DNA from: Eutrophosalina sp902522775
GTDB taxonomy: Bacteria; Bacteroidota; Bacteroidia; Flavobacteriales; Flavobacteriaceae
NCBI GenBank assembly: GCA_902522775.1
Contig: CABYWQ010000001.1
Span: 186,001 to 250,000, forward strand
Length of the DNA: 64,000 nucleotides
Direction of reading: 5' to 3'
Made by a program: the position numbers and the translations under genes. Numbering within the stretch: position 1 is the stretch's first letter; each line of letters starts with the position of its first letter. The notes beneath the pieces are model-generated. The model was given only the letters and a program-made list of their open reading frames with translations, had not been told where the DNA came from and searched no databases. Below, one piece after another: positions 36,999-46,079 of this stretch.

Positions 36999-38456
36999 TT
37001 AATAACCTGGATTTTGAGTTAAACCAGAAATATCAATTTCTGTTTGTGGGATTGGAAAAACCTCATGTTGTCCAGAGATAAATCCAGAAATTTCATTTGC
37101 TGCTTGTCCTGTCCTAACAAGGTCAAAAAACCTATGCCCTTCACCAGCAAACTCTAATCTTCTTTCATCCCAAATTGCTTGAGTCAGAGTTGATCCAGTT
37201 GCAGATAAAGATGAAACACCAGCTCTATTTCTTACTTCATTAAGATATGTTTGTGCTTTTGAATCACTTATTCCACCTCTATTGTTAGCTTCTGCAGCCA
37301 TCAACAATACATCAGCATATCTGATATATCTATAATTATTTTCATAGTTAAGTTCAGCTGTATTTTTAGAATAACCTGATCTCGGTATGTATTTATTATT
37401 AAAATATCCTGTATGTTCATAACCTTCACTGTACTGTGCAGAATTTGCATCTGCCCATGCTGCGATGTCAAGCACTGAAGCATTCTTTCTTTTATCACCT
37501 GAATCAAAAGCATCAACTAAATCTTTTGTTGGCACATTAAAACTCCATCCTGATGCGTAAACTGGTCCACTATAACCTCTAATTCCATGGTGAATTACAC
37601 CAAAATTACCTTCTGTACCCTGAGGCATCCATCCCCAGTTCCATCCATTAGATTCTTTTGAATGTTGAATTTCAAAAACAGATTCTGGACCATTTTCCCC
37701 CTCAACCAAAAAGACACTTGATGGATCATTCGGGAGAGTATATAAACCTACTAAAGGTTCAAGAATATTAGCAGCGTCTGAAAACTTATCTTGGTACAAA
37801 TAAACTTTACCAAGAAGAGCGTGAGCAGTAAATGATGTTGCTCTACCATCTGAACTTTTTTTAGCTTGAAGACCACTAACAGCACTTAATAAGTCTGATT
37901 CAATTACAGAATAAACTTCTGATTTTGAAACTCTAGATAATGTACCAGAATCCCCTGCTGTTAATCTTCCAGCAGTAAATAATGGAACATCACCATAAAT
38001 TTTAACTAATTCAAAATAAAAAAATGCTCTTAAAAAATGTACTTCAGCATACAGTTCATCTTTTCTAGGAAAATCAATTTTATCTTTGTTTTCAATCATG
38101 TAGTTAGCGCGATTTACTCCCTCATACATATATTGCCAAATTCTAGACAATTGATCATTTACAGGATCATGAATCATATCATCAATCTTTTGTAGACCAA
38201 TTACATCACTAGCACTTTCACCTCCGCATAAAGAGTTATCAGAAGCAATTTCACCAATCATGAAATTATAAAGTGTCCATTGCAAAACATCATAAACACC
38301 AACTAAAGCAGCTTCATAGTCTTCTGCTGATTTAAAATAATCATCAGCAACAATTTGATAACCTTCAGATGCTTCATAATCCACATATTCATCACAACTA
38401 TAAACAAATAATATTAGTGATATGGATATTAAAAATTTATTAATTATTTTTTTCAT
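36999..38456 (-). CDS. susD: SusD/RagB-family glycan-binding lipoprotein
   Basis: A 485-aa protein from the ATG at 38456, chosen because the signal peptide begins there; an in-frame ATG at 38480 lies inside susC. Lipobox YSC, then DEYVDY. TPR-like helices and the SusD landmarks FFYFELVKIYGDVPLFT, ALLGKVYLYQ, YIRYADVLLMAAEA and the C-terminal EFAGEGHRFFDLVRTG are clear. SusD forms the lid over the SusC transporter and binds oligosaccharide at the surface. Confidence 0.95.
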   Translation of the reverse strand: MKKIINKFLISISLILFVYSCDEYVDYEASEGYQIVADDYFKSAEDYEAALVGVYDVLQWTLYNFMIGEIASDNSLCGGESASDVIGLQKIDDMIHDPVNDQLSRIWQYMYEGVNRANYMIENKDKIDFPRKDELYAEVHFLRAFFYFELVKIYGDVPLFTAGRLTAGDSGTLSRVSKSEVYSVIESDLLSAVSGLQAKKSSDGRATSFTAHALLGKVYLYQDKFSDAANILEPLVGLYTLPNDPSSVFLVEGENGPESVFEIQHSKESNGWNWGWMPQGTEGNFGVIHHGIRGYSGPVYASGWSFNVPTKDLVDAFDSGDKRKNASVLDIAAWADANSAQYSEGYEHTGYFNNKYIPRSGYSKNTAELNYENNYRYIRYADVLLMAAEANNRGGISDSKAQTYLNEVRNRAGVSSLSATGSTLTQAIWDERRLEFAGEGHRFFDLVRTGQAANEISGFISGQHEVFPIPQTEIDISGLTQNPGY

Positions 38457-38466
38457 TTTTTTATTA

Positions 38467-41400
38467 TTAAAATTTAACATTTAATCCAACTAAAACAGTT
38501 CTTGGACTTGGATAGTTTCCTCTATCAATACCTGTATCTAAAACACCTGAAGACATTTCTGGATCATATCCAGTATAATCTGTAAATGTCATTAAGTTTT
38601 TCCCTTGTAAGTAAATCCTTACTCCGTCAAGAGCTTTCGAGTTAGATACATTAAAATTATAACCTAATTGTACATTTTTAATTTTAAAATAAGATCCATC
38701 CTCAACATATCTTGTAGATGGTCTAACATTGTTGTTTGAATCAACAAAAGTAGCTCTCGGTTCAAAATTGCTTGTTCCTTCACCAGTCCACCTTGAAAGA
38801 ATACTAACAGGCTTATTTGTGTAATTTAAATTTCTTTCAAAACCTCTGAAAATATCATTTCCAAATGTTCCATAAGTCGTAATACTTAAATCAAAATCAT
38901 AAACTTTAAAATTTAAGTTCCATCCTATATTAAAATCAGCAAATGGATCACCAATTTTAGTTCTATCATCCGCATTCACAACTCCATCGCCATTTGTATC
39001 TACAAATCTAATATCTCCAGGCTGGGCGTTTGGCTGTGTTGCATGATTGTTAACTTCAGATTGATTTTGAAAGATTCCATCAGCTTCATATCCCCAAAAA
39101 ATTCCTGGAGATTCACCTTCTTGAAATCTTACCAAATTGTTGTAAGGGATTCCATAACCAGCTCCCCAAATGTATTTATCACCGTTCGAAATTTCTTTTA
39201 CTAAATTATCTGAAGTTGTAAAGCTTACGTTTGTACTAAATGAAATGTCTTTTGTTGAATCACTATTGTATCCAAGGTTAATATCAACACCACTAGTCTC
39301 TGTTTTACCAATATTTGCCGAAGGGTAATTAGGTGTTCCTAAATATAGGGAAAGGGTAGGGTTAAATAAAAGATCATCAACTGTCTTCTGAAAATAGTCT
39401 ACAGTCAAAGAAACTTTTGAATCAAACATTCTTAAATCAAATCCAACATTTGCTTGAACTTGATTTTCCCATGAAACATCCAAGTTTGGAATTCCATCTA
39501 GTGCTGAACCAGTTACAATATTACCCCCAAAAGTATATTTTGGGAAAGTCGTGATAGTTCCAAACTGAGAACTTGCATTGTCATTACCAACTGTACCATA
39601 ACTTGCTCTAATTTTTAAAAAATTAATAGCTTCTGAATTGAAAAAATCCTCATTTGAAGCAACCCAACCTAAAGATGCTGATGGAAAGATTCCAAACTTA
39701 TTATTTTCACCAAAACTTGTAGACCCATCTCTTCTAACGGTAATTGAGGCTAAATATTTTTCATTAAAATCATACTCAGCACGAGCTATTAATGATACAC
39801 TTCTACCAACATATTGCCAAGAGCCAGTGCTCTCTTCGTCTTGGGGTCCAGTTGCAGAACTTAGGTCAGCATAAGTCCATGAATTGAAAGGAACTCCAAC
39901 TTTTGAACCCGAAACATTGTTACCAGTATTTTTTCCAATCTGAAATCCAGCAAAAACACTCAAATTGTGGTCGTCAATTGAAAAATTATAACTAGCATTA
40001 ATGTCATATGTATAATTAAAATATGTTGTTTTACTTTCATTTACACTATTCCATGTTTGAGTTACATTGCCATCAGCATCTGTTGATGAAATTGGTGTTA
40101 AATCAGCATTTGCATTAGTAGCGTTATGTCCTATTCCATAAAATTGATAAGGACTAAAGCCTTTTGATGTAATATTAACATAAGTATAACCAAGTCTTGA
40201 TGTAATTTTTAAATCATCAATTAAATCATATTGAAGCTCGAACTTACCTGATATTGAATTTGTATTTCCAGATCCATATGAATTCGATATTTGAGCCATT
40301 GGATTTTTAATTTCTTGAGTAATAGTGTTACTAATTGCGTATGAACCGTCATCCGCATAAACAGGTGTTGTAGGTGACATATTTAAAGCATTAAATATAA
40401 TATCCCCTAAACCACTATCTTTAATATTAGTATATCTGTTACTAATTTTCATATTTAATTTACTTGATAAATCAGTATCTAAATTTGCTCTAAATGTTGA
40501 TCTATCAAAAAATTGTTTGTCAGCTCCATAAAGAATTCCTTCTTGCTCTGTAAATCCAGCAGACAAAAAGTAAGAAGAATTATTAGTTCCACCTGAAACT
40601 GAAATGTTATTTGTTATGATAGGAGCATCAATTCTAAATATTTCTTTTTGCCAATCTGTTCCATAACCAAGATTTGATAAATCTGAATATATTAAACCAC
40701 CGCCTGAAGTTAGGCTCATTTCATTAAGTATTGCAGCGTATTCAGAAGCATTAAGAACTCCAATTGTTTTCTCTGGTGATTGTTGACCATATGAAGAATT
40801 AAATGTGAATTTAGCTTCTTGGTTTCTAGAACCATTCTTAGTAGTTATAACAATAACACCATTACCCCCTTTAACACCATACAATGCTGTAGTTGAAGCA
40901 TCTTTAAGAACAGAAATGCTTTCAATGTCAGAGGGTTCTAAAGAATTCATGTCATCAAGACTTTGATTAATGCCATCTACAATAACTAAAGGATCATTTC
41001 CAGTGTAGGATGTAACTCCTCTAATAATTACTGTTGGTTTTGACCCTGGAGATCCGTTAGAAAACATATTAACACCAGGGAGACCTTGAAGAGCATCTTC
41101 CATTCTAACTGGTTTTAATCTCTCAACATCTTCTTCACCGACAGTCGAGACTGAACCTGAAATATTGGATGCTTTTTGAGTAACATAGCCAAGAACTACC
41201 ACTTCATCCAAAGCCTCAAAATCTGCAGAAAGCGAAATTGAAACATTAAAAGAGTCAGTAACATTAAATTCAAATGTCTTGTAGCCTAAATAGGAAAATA
41301 CCAGGACATCACCTGATTCAATATTATCTAAAGAAAAATTACCGTTGAAGTCTGTATTAGTTCCATTGGTTGTGTTTTTTAATATGACATTAACACCAGG

Positions 41401-41511
41401 CAAGGCATCATTATTATCCGAGTCTGTTACAGATCCAGTTATGGTGCCTGACTGAGCAGTCATAGAAAAAAATCCTAATATCAATAGGAAATTTAATAAT
41501 TGACGTTTCAT
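38467..41511 (-). CDS. susC: SusC/RagA-family TonB-linked outer-membrane transporter
   Basis: A 1014-aa protein: signal peptide, carboxypeptidase-like regulatory domain (GTITGSVTDSDNNDALPGVNV, residues 22-110), plug with the RagA motif (RPVRMEDALQGLPGVN region, then DPLVIVDGI and LKDASTTALYG) and a 22-strand barrel ending in VLVGLNVKF with terminal Phe. It imports laminarin fragments with SusD using TonB energy. Upstream there are 235 nt of regulatory DNA separating it from the regulator gene. Confidence 0.97.
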   Translation of the reverse strand: MKRQLLNFLLILGFFSMTAQSGTITGSVTDSDNNDALPGVNVILKNTTNGTNTDFNGNFSLDNIESGDVLVFSYLGYKTFEFNVTDSFNVSISLSADFEALDEVVVLGYVTQKASNISGSVSTVGEEDVERLKPVRMEDALQGLPGVNMFSNGSPGSKPTVIIRGVTSYTGNDPLVIVDGINQSLDDMNSLEPSDIESISVLKDASTTALYGVKGGNGVIVITTKNGSRNQEAKFTFNSSYGQQSPEKTIGVLNASEYAAILNEMSLTSGGGLIYSDLSNLGYGTDWQKEIFRIDAPIITNNISVSGGTNNSSYFLSAGFTEQEGILYGADKQFFDRSTFRANLDTDLSSKLNMKISNRYTNIKDSGLGDIIFNALNMSPTTPVYADDGSYAISNTITQEIKNPMAQISNSYGSGNTNSISGKFELQYDLIDDLKITSRLGYTYVNITSKGFSPYQFYGIGHNATNANADLTPISSTDADGNVTQTWNSVNESKTTYFNYTYDINASYNFSIDDHNLSVFAGFQIGKNTGNNVSGSKVGVPFNSWTYADLSSATGPQDEESTGSWQYVGRSVSLIARAEYDFNEKYLASITVRRDGSTSFGENNKFGIFPSASLGWVASNEDFFNSEAINFLKIRASYGTVGNDNASSQFGTITTFPKYTFGGNIVTGSALDGIPNLDVSWENQVQANVGFDLRMFDSKVSLTVDYFQKTVDDLLFNPTLSLYLGTPNYPSANIGKTETSGVDINLGYNSDSTKDISFSTNVSFTTSDNLVKEISNGDKYIWGAGYGIPYNNLVRFQEGESPGIFWGYEADGIFQNQSEVNNHATQPNAQPGDIRFVDTNGDGVVNADDRTKIGDPFADFNIGWNLNFKVYDFDLSITTYGTFGNDIFRGFERNLNYTNKPVSILSRWTGEGTSNFEPRATFVDSNNNVRPSTRYVEDGSYFKIKNVQLGYNFNVSNSKALDGVRIYLQGKNLMTFTDYTGYDPEMSSGVLDTGIDRGNYPSPRTVLVGLNVKF

Positions 41512-41746
41512 AAATTATATTTTTTGGAATCGTAAACTTAATGTTTATTTCATTTCAAAAAATATAAAAAAACTATACAAATTATTATTTTCACAATAAT
41601 TTATATCTTTTTTTGATTATTATTTAAAAAACAGAGTACAATTTTTATATAAACTCATTTAAAGGTAAATAAAATAAGAATTTGATCAGTTATTTGTTCT
41701 TATATGTTGAGTTAATGTTGTGGTGATTAATTTTATTATTTTACTT
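41512..41746 (-). promoter_or_regulatory. susC upstream region
   Basis: A 235-nt AT-rich gap between the regulator and susC, by far the largest within the locus. It must hold the promoter and operator of the transporter operon. I could not pin an exact TAnnTTTG box; TAATTTG near 41580 (minus) is the nearest. Confidence 0.35.
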
Positions 41747-44512
41747 TTAAATTGACAATATATATTCTGTAAGACCCTCATTATGAGATAGCTGTATTTT
41801 TTTTCTAAGTCTATATCTTTTTATTTCAACACTTCTTAATGATATATTAAGTAAAGGAGCTATATCCTTAGAGGATAGGTTTAATCTCAGATATGCACAT
41901 AGTTTTAAATCATTTTTAGTTAAGCTTTCGTGCAAGGATTTGATCTTTTTAAGAAACTCTCTATCAGCATTATTAAATGCTTCTTCAAAAAACCTCCAAT
42001 CATCCTCATTGTTTAAATTACTATCAATTGTTTTAATTACCTTTTTAATCTGCTTATCGTCTTTGGTCTTCTTTAATTCATTTTTTATCATATTTAAAAA
42101 TTGATTCTTTTTTATCATGCTCATTGTAGATACAGCTAGTTCTCTGTTTTTATTTTCAATATCCTGTTGTAATTTTTCATTTTCTAAAGTCGCAATACTC
42201 TCTTTTCTTTCGATTTCTTTTATTTTTAATTTTTCTCTGTTAATTTTTTCAATTCTCTTTTCTTTCCATATATAATACCTTCTTGTATATCTATTAGTTA
42301 AAAAAACCATTAACCCAGCAATCAAACTATAATTTATGTACATAAAATTTGATAAATACCAAGGCCTTGAAATTCTAAACGAAATTTGCTTTTTTTCGGG
42401 ATTTATCATACTTCCATTTTTTGTTCTTACTTCAAAAGTATATTTACCATAAAGTAAATTATTGTAAGAAATGGATGGCTTTTCTGTCCAATTACTCCAA
42501 TTATCATTATATCCAATTAATCTGTGTTGGAATTCATTTCTTTCAAATAACTGATAATTAGTTACACCAAAATTAAAAGAAATATTATTCTCTTTATATT
42601 TTAAAATAAAATCACTTTTATTATCAATTAAATATGGATTAGAATCAACAGAGTTTACTACAATTTTATCTATTGTAAAATTTTTATTAGAAAGTTTGTA
42701 TTTATTTAAATCTAATGAGATATAGCCGTTTGTTGTACCAATTATATTAATTTCATTTTCTGTAGAAGAAATATTTTCAAAAACAGTTCTCTTAAATTTG
42801 TCTGGTATCAAAACTGATTTTAATATTACCTCATTATTAACATCATCGTTAAATGCATAGTATATTTTATCTTTTGAAAAAATCCAAAGTTTATTGTTAT
42901 CTGTTCTAATCAGTCCAATAGGATTAGCAGCAATAGTTAATAAACTATCCTCAACAAATGAATCTTTAGATTCATTATAATAATATATCGCATTTTTATT
43001 TTTATAATATATTTTTTGATTGAATTTGGACAAACCTGGATTTCCATCTATTGATAATGAATCTATTTCAACTGATTCAAAATTTTCATAATTTGAATCC
43101 ATAGTTAATTTATACACACCCCTGAAGCCATGAACAACTATGATCTTATTATTTTCTGTTAATTCAAAAAATCTAGAAGAAATATCAAATCCAGAAATAT
43201 TATTCTTTTTCTCCCATTTATTATTCTTCTTTTGTAAAACATTAATACCATAATAATTTCCCTCAAAAATTAAATCTTTTGATTTAGATTTTCTAAAAGT
43301 CCATGACCCTTGGGTACCTTTTATTTTTTTAACATTACCATTATTCAAAATATAAGTTCCGTTATTATGCCCACAAAAAAGTTCACCATCTATAATCTCT
43401 AATGTCCAAACTTGTCCTGCCATTCCTTCCATTAAAGTAAAATCACTTACTGGTGAGTCATTTTTGTAGTATAATCCTTGATTTGTGCCTATATAGATAT
43501 TGTTATTAAATTTTTTGAATGCATAAACAGTACCAATTTTTCCCTCGTAATCATCATATATTTTAAATGCTGAATTGTAGTTTACTACTGAAATACCATT
43601 ATCTAAACCTAACCATAAGTTTTTATTAACATCTTCGAAAATTGACAAAACTGTATTATTAATGATAGAATTTTTCTTATCTAATACCTCCATCAGTTTA
43701 CCGTTTTTATCTAATTTTAATAATCCTTTTTTGATTGTACCAATTGAAAATGTACCATCTGAGTTATTAATAGCTGAGTAAACTGTCAATTCATCCGTTT
43801 CATTGATATATGAATCCCATTTTGAAACTTTATTTTTATCGGATAATTCAAAAAATCCAGAATATTCAGTTAAAGCTAACAATCGATTGTTGGATTCAAA
43901 TAGATTTATAATATTTTCCTTTGAAAAAATAATATTAGTATTAAATGGTTCATAGGTACCTTTTTCAATTTTATATATTCCTCTATTTACTATGGAGAAA
44001 TATAAATTATCATTTATAACAAACGATTTCCATACACCTCCTTCGGGCTTAATAGTATTTATTTCTTTTGAATTTGGATCATAAAAAATTAATCTGGAGA
44101 AAGATTGAAAAACAATCCAATTTTTAAATTTTAAAATATTCCAAAACTCTTCATCATAATCTGAGAACTTAAAATTATATTCATCTGGAATTGAAGTGTA
44201 AGAATACGAACCATTTTTACTTTTATTCCAAAAACCAAAGTCATTACTTTGTCCAGTATATACTATACTATCAATATATTTTACAGATCGAATTATAGTG
44301 TTTCTAGGTGTTTTAAAAAGAGACCATTCATTACCATTAAACTTTAATAACCCATCATTATTTGCAAAAAATAAATTTTTATCATCGCTTTGTGAAATCA
44401 TCCAGTTTTGTCCATTAGCATTATATTCATCCATGTCGAACGATTGTATAGGTGACAGTTCTTGTGAAAACACATCAAGAAACATTACTAATAATAATAA
44501 ATATTTGTACAT
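41747..44512 (-). CDS. membrane sensor-regulator with beta-propeller, Y_Y_Y and LuxR-type HTH
   Basis: A 921-aa one-component regulator. After a signal peptide come repeated propeller blades (about 25-650, with LWLGLDNGISVVNY-type repeats), a Y_Y_Y Ig-like domain (YNDNWSNWTEKPSISYNNL ... YTFEVRTKNG), one TM helix near 735-755 and a coiled coil. The C-terminal GerE/LuxR HTH (LSSKDIAPLLNISLRSVEIKRYRLRKKI) lies in the last 60 residues. It has no histidine kinase or receiver, unlike classical HTCS. It probably senses a glucan oligomer in the periplasm and activates the adjacent susC operon. Confidence 0.88.
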   Translation of the reverse strand: MYKYLLLLVMFLDVFSQELSPIQSFDMDEYNANGQNWMISQSDDKNLFFANNDGLLKFNGNEWSLFKTPRNTIIRSVKYIDSIVYTGQSNDFGFWNKSKNGSYSYTSIPDEYNFKFSDYDEEFWNILKFKNWIVFQSFSRLIFYDPNSKEINTIKPEGGVWKSFVINDNLYFSIVNRGIYKIEKGTYEPFNTNIIFSKENIINLFESNNRLLALTEYSGFFELSDKNKVSKWDSYINETDELTVYSAINNSDGTFSIGTIKKGLLKLDKNGKLMEVLDKKNSIINNTVLSIFEDVNKNLWLGLDNGISVVNYNSAFKIYDDYEGKIGTVYAFKKFNNNIYIGTNQGLYYKNDSPVSDFTLMEGMAGQVWTLEIIDGELFCGHNNGTYILNNGNVKKIKGTQGSWTFRKSKSKDLIFEGNYYGINVLQKKNNKWEKKNNISGFDISSRFFELTENNKIIVVHGFRGVYKLTMDSNYENFESVEIDSLSIDGNPGLSKFNQKIYYKNKNAIYYYNESKDSFVEDSLLTIAANPIGLIRTDNNKLWIFSKDKIYYAFNDDVNNEVILKSVLIPDKFKRTVFENISSTENEINIIGTTNGYISLDLNKYKLSNKNFTIDKIVVNSVDSNPYLIDNKSDFILKYKENNISFNFGVTNYQLFERNEFQHRLIGYNDNWSNWTEKPSISYNNLLYGKYTFEVRTKNGSMINPEKKQISFRISRPWYLSNFMYINYSLIAGLMVFLTNRYTRRYYIWKEKRIEKINREKLKIKEIERKESIATLENEKLQQDIENKNRELAVSTMSMIKKNQFLNMIKNELKKTKDDKQIKKVIKTIDSNLNNEDDWRFFEEAFNNADREFLKKIKSLHESLTKNDLKLCAYLRLNLSSKDIAPLLNISLRSVEIKRYRLRKKIQLSHNEGLTEYILSI

Positions 44513-44563
44513 AAAATATTGTAAATGAGTTATTTATATAAAAAAAATATTACTAACTGAAAG

Positions 44564-44571
44564 CAAAAATA
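44564..44571 (-). promoter_or_regulatory. putative -7 box of the sensor-regulator gene
   Basis: Read on the minus strand this is TATTTTTG, matching TAnnTTTG, 51 nt before the regulator ATG. Confidence 0.35.
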
Positions 44572-44665
44572 TAATAAATTTTGTATAGTTAAGTAATTTT
44601 GATGTAAAGTAGTATTATGTACTTCAAATCTATTGTAGTGGCGATGTAAATTTTAACGAATTTTA

Positions 44666-44680
44666 GTCGGGGTGGCAGGA
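44666..44680. repeat. 15-bp copy of the tRNA-Pro(UGG) 3' end (candidate att site)
   Basis: GTCGGGGTGGCAGGA is identical to 45880-45894, which holds the 3' acceptor and T-arm end of tRNA-Pro(UGG). The following bases differ, so this is not a second tRNA. Together the two copies bracket the DUF5655 gene. Confidence 0.7.
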
Positions 44681-44773
44681 CGATTTGCTACTCCCATGAT
44701 CTTTCCAAAAACCTTCACTAACAGAGTATTATAAAGAATTTTAAATTATGTAATTTGTTTTTTTAGTAAAAAT

Positions 44774-44790
44774 GGGGTACAATGTTACCC
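44774..44790. repeat. hairpin repeat, copy 1
   Basis: GGGGTACAATGTTACCC. GGGGTA and TACCCC form a 6-bp stem around CAATGT; with the next C the copy is a complete palindromic hairpin. It lies 5 nt after the 3' end of the nuclease gene and recurs in the same orientation at 45814. Confidence 0.75.
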
Positions 44791-44795
44791 CAAAA

Positions 44796-45755
44796 TTAAT
44801 TTGACAGATTGTTATATTTCTGTTTTATTAGAAACATTAAGTAATCTACATCAGAGTTTTTAGTCATTGGAATTCTATAAATAAATCCTTTTCCACCAGA
44901 TTTCCATTCCCACGAACCCTCTTTCGAAATACCTTTAGGATCGTCTATATGAAAAAACTTTTTAGACTTTTTACCATCTGAGTTCTGAATACCTCTACGA
45001 AGATCTATTCGAATGTTATTTTTTCTGAAATTAAAATAAGAAATAGTTTTTCCATTGTATATAAGACTTATATAGTTGTTTTTTGGAACAATTTCAACAT
45101 CATTCAATGATAATAATTTTTCTTTAAGTTCAAACCACAATTCACTTAACTCATCACTGGTTTTAGATATGTGTTCATCTTCTGTAACAACTTTTACTTC
45201 CTTAGATACTTTTGATATTACAGAGTTTGAATTATTTGGATTTAAAGTATCTATACTTTCCTTTGAACTTGAGTGATGTTGATTTAAAACAATAGTATCA
45301 TTTGAATATCTTTTTATTTCCCATAACTCAAATGGTAAACCCTTAAAATTTACACTATCCTTTTGATATGAATTAAATGAGGGAGAAACAAAAATTATTT
45401 TTGATTGTGACCATTCAACATCTTCCATTTTGAGTACTTTATTAAAATGTTGAGATAGTATTAATAAAAATTCGGATTTATTGTTAAGAAGAAGTTGAAG
45501 ATAAGTGTAACCCTGGTCTATAACTGAATAACTACTCCCTTTTTTATATTCAATTATTACAAAGGAATTTGATTCTTCATCAAAACAAAGAGTGTCAATT
45601 CTATATTTGTTTACAGTTAATTCGGATTGAATAAATAAGAGGTCAAATATTGATTCAGTGTTTTTCTCAACTAAACTTTGAATTTCCTTTTCCAATTTGA
45701 AAGGTATTTGTTCTACCTCATTTACTTTATGATTCTTAAGATTATACAACTTCAT
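44796..45755 (-). CDS. DUF5655-like protein with PD-(D/E)XK nuclease-type N-terminus
   Basis: A 319-aa soluble protein. The N-terminal half has the restriction-like pattern RIDTLCFDEESNSFVIIEYKKG (Asp, then Glu-x-Lys, about residues 52-72), as in NucS-like or DUF91-type nucleases. A Ser/Asn-rich linker of about 40 residues separates it from a C-terminal DUF5655-like domain (about 205-319) ending in DVDYLMFLIKQKYNNL. The role is unknown, and a DNA-processing or defence function is only suggested by the fold. It stands alone between duplicated tRNA 3' sequence and matching hairpins, as expected of a transferred gene. Confidence 0.75.
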   Translation of the reverse strand: MKLYNLKNHKVNEVEQIPFKLEKEIQSLVEKNTESIFDLLFIQSELTVNKYRIDTLCFDEESNSFVIIEYKKGSSYSVIDQGYTYLQLLLNNKSEFLLILSQHFNKVLKMEDVEWSQSKIIFVSPSFNSYQKDSVNFKGLPFELWEIKRYSNDTIVLNQHHSSSKESIDTLNPNNSNSVISKVSKEVKVVTEDEHISKTSDELSELWFELKEKLLSLNDVEIVPKNNYISLIYNGKTISYFNFRKNNIRIDLRRGIQNSDGKKSKKFFHIDDPKGISKEGSWEWKSGGKGFIYRIPMTKNSDVDYLMFLIKQKYNNLSN

Positions 45756-45813
45756 ACTAACATAAAAAATCTAGATTCATAAATTTATGAAAATATATTA
45801 GTTCTTAAACATG

Positions 45814-45830
45814 GGGGTACAATGTTACCC
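45814..45830. repeat. hairpin repeat, copy 2
   Basis: GGGGTACAATGTTACCC, identical over 17 nt to 44774-44790 and in the same orientation, located 58 nt upstream of the nuclease start. The stem GGGTA/TACCC is preserved. Confidence 0.75.
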
Positions 45831-45837
45831 AAATAAA

Positions 45838-45869
45838 AAAACCAATTAATTGATTTTCAACTAATTGGT
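45838..45869 (-). terminator. terminator of tRNA-Pro(UGG)
   Basis: On the minus strand, ACCAATTAG and CAATTAATTGGT pair around a short loop and are followed by a run of seven T. It lies 12 nt after the tRNA 3' end, the expected place for a Rho-independent terminator. Confidence 0.65.
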
Positions 45870-45880
45870 CTTAAATTATG

Positions 45881-45955
45881 TCGGGGTGGCAGGATTCGAA
45901 CCTGCGACCTCCGCGTCCCAAACGCGGCGCGATAACCGGGCTACGCTACACCCCG
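45881..45955 (-). tRNA. tRNA-Pro (anticodon UGG)
   Basis: A 75-nt cloverleaf. Acceptor CGGGGTG pairs with CACCCCG, discriminator A. Anticodon stem CCGCG/CGCGG with loop TTTGGGA gives UGG. T-arm GCAGGTTCGAATCCTGC. Its 3' end is the source of the 15-bp direct repeat at 44666. Confidence 0.95.
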
Positions 45956-46067
45956 AAAAACGGCAGCAAATATATGACTCTTTCTGTTAACAACAAATAA
46001 ATAGATAATTGTTAATAACCTAAAATTAATTGGTTTAAAAAAAACCACATAAAAATGTTTTTTATAT

Positions 46068-46075
46068 TATTTTTG
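46068..46075 (+). promoter_or_regulatory. putative -7 box of trxB
   Basis: TATTTTTG, matching TAnnTTTG, only 4 nt before the trxB ATG, again implying a leaderless or near-leaderless transcript. Confidence 0.4.
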
Positions 46076-46079
46076 GTCG

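Noticed and set aside
38457..38480. Upstream ATG for SusD at 38480
   Set aside because: It lies within the susC coding region and would put eight polar residues before the lipoprotein signal.
44640..44760. Degraded gene before the hairpin copy 1
   Set aside because: A minus-strand reading gives a short peptide-like stretch near 44680-44740, but it is too short and has no recognisable family.
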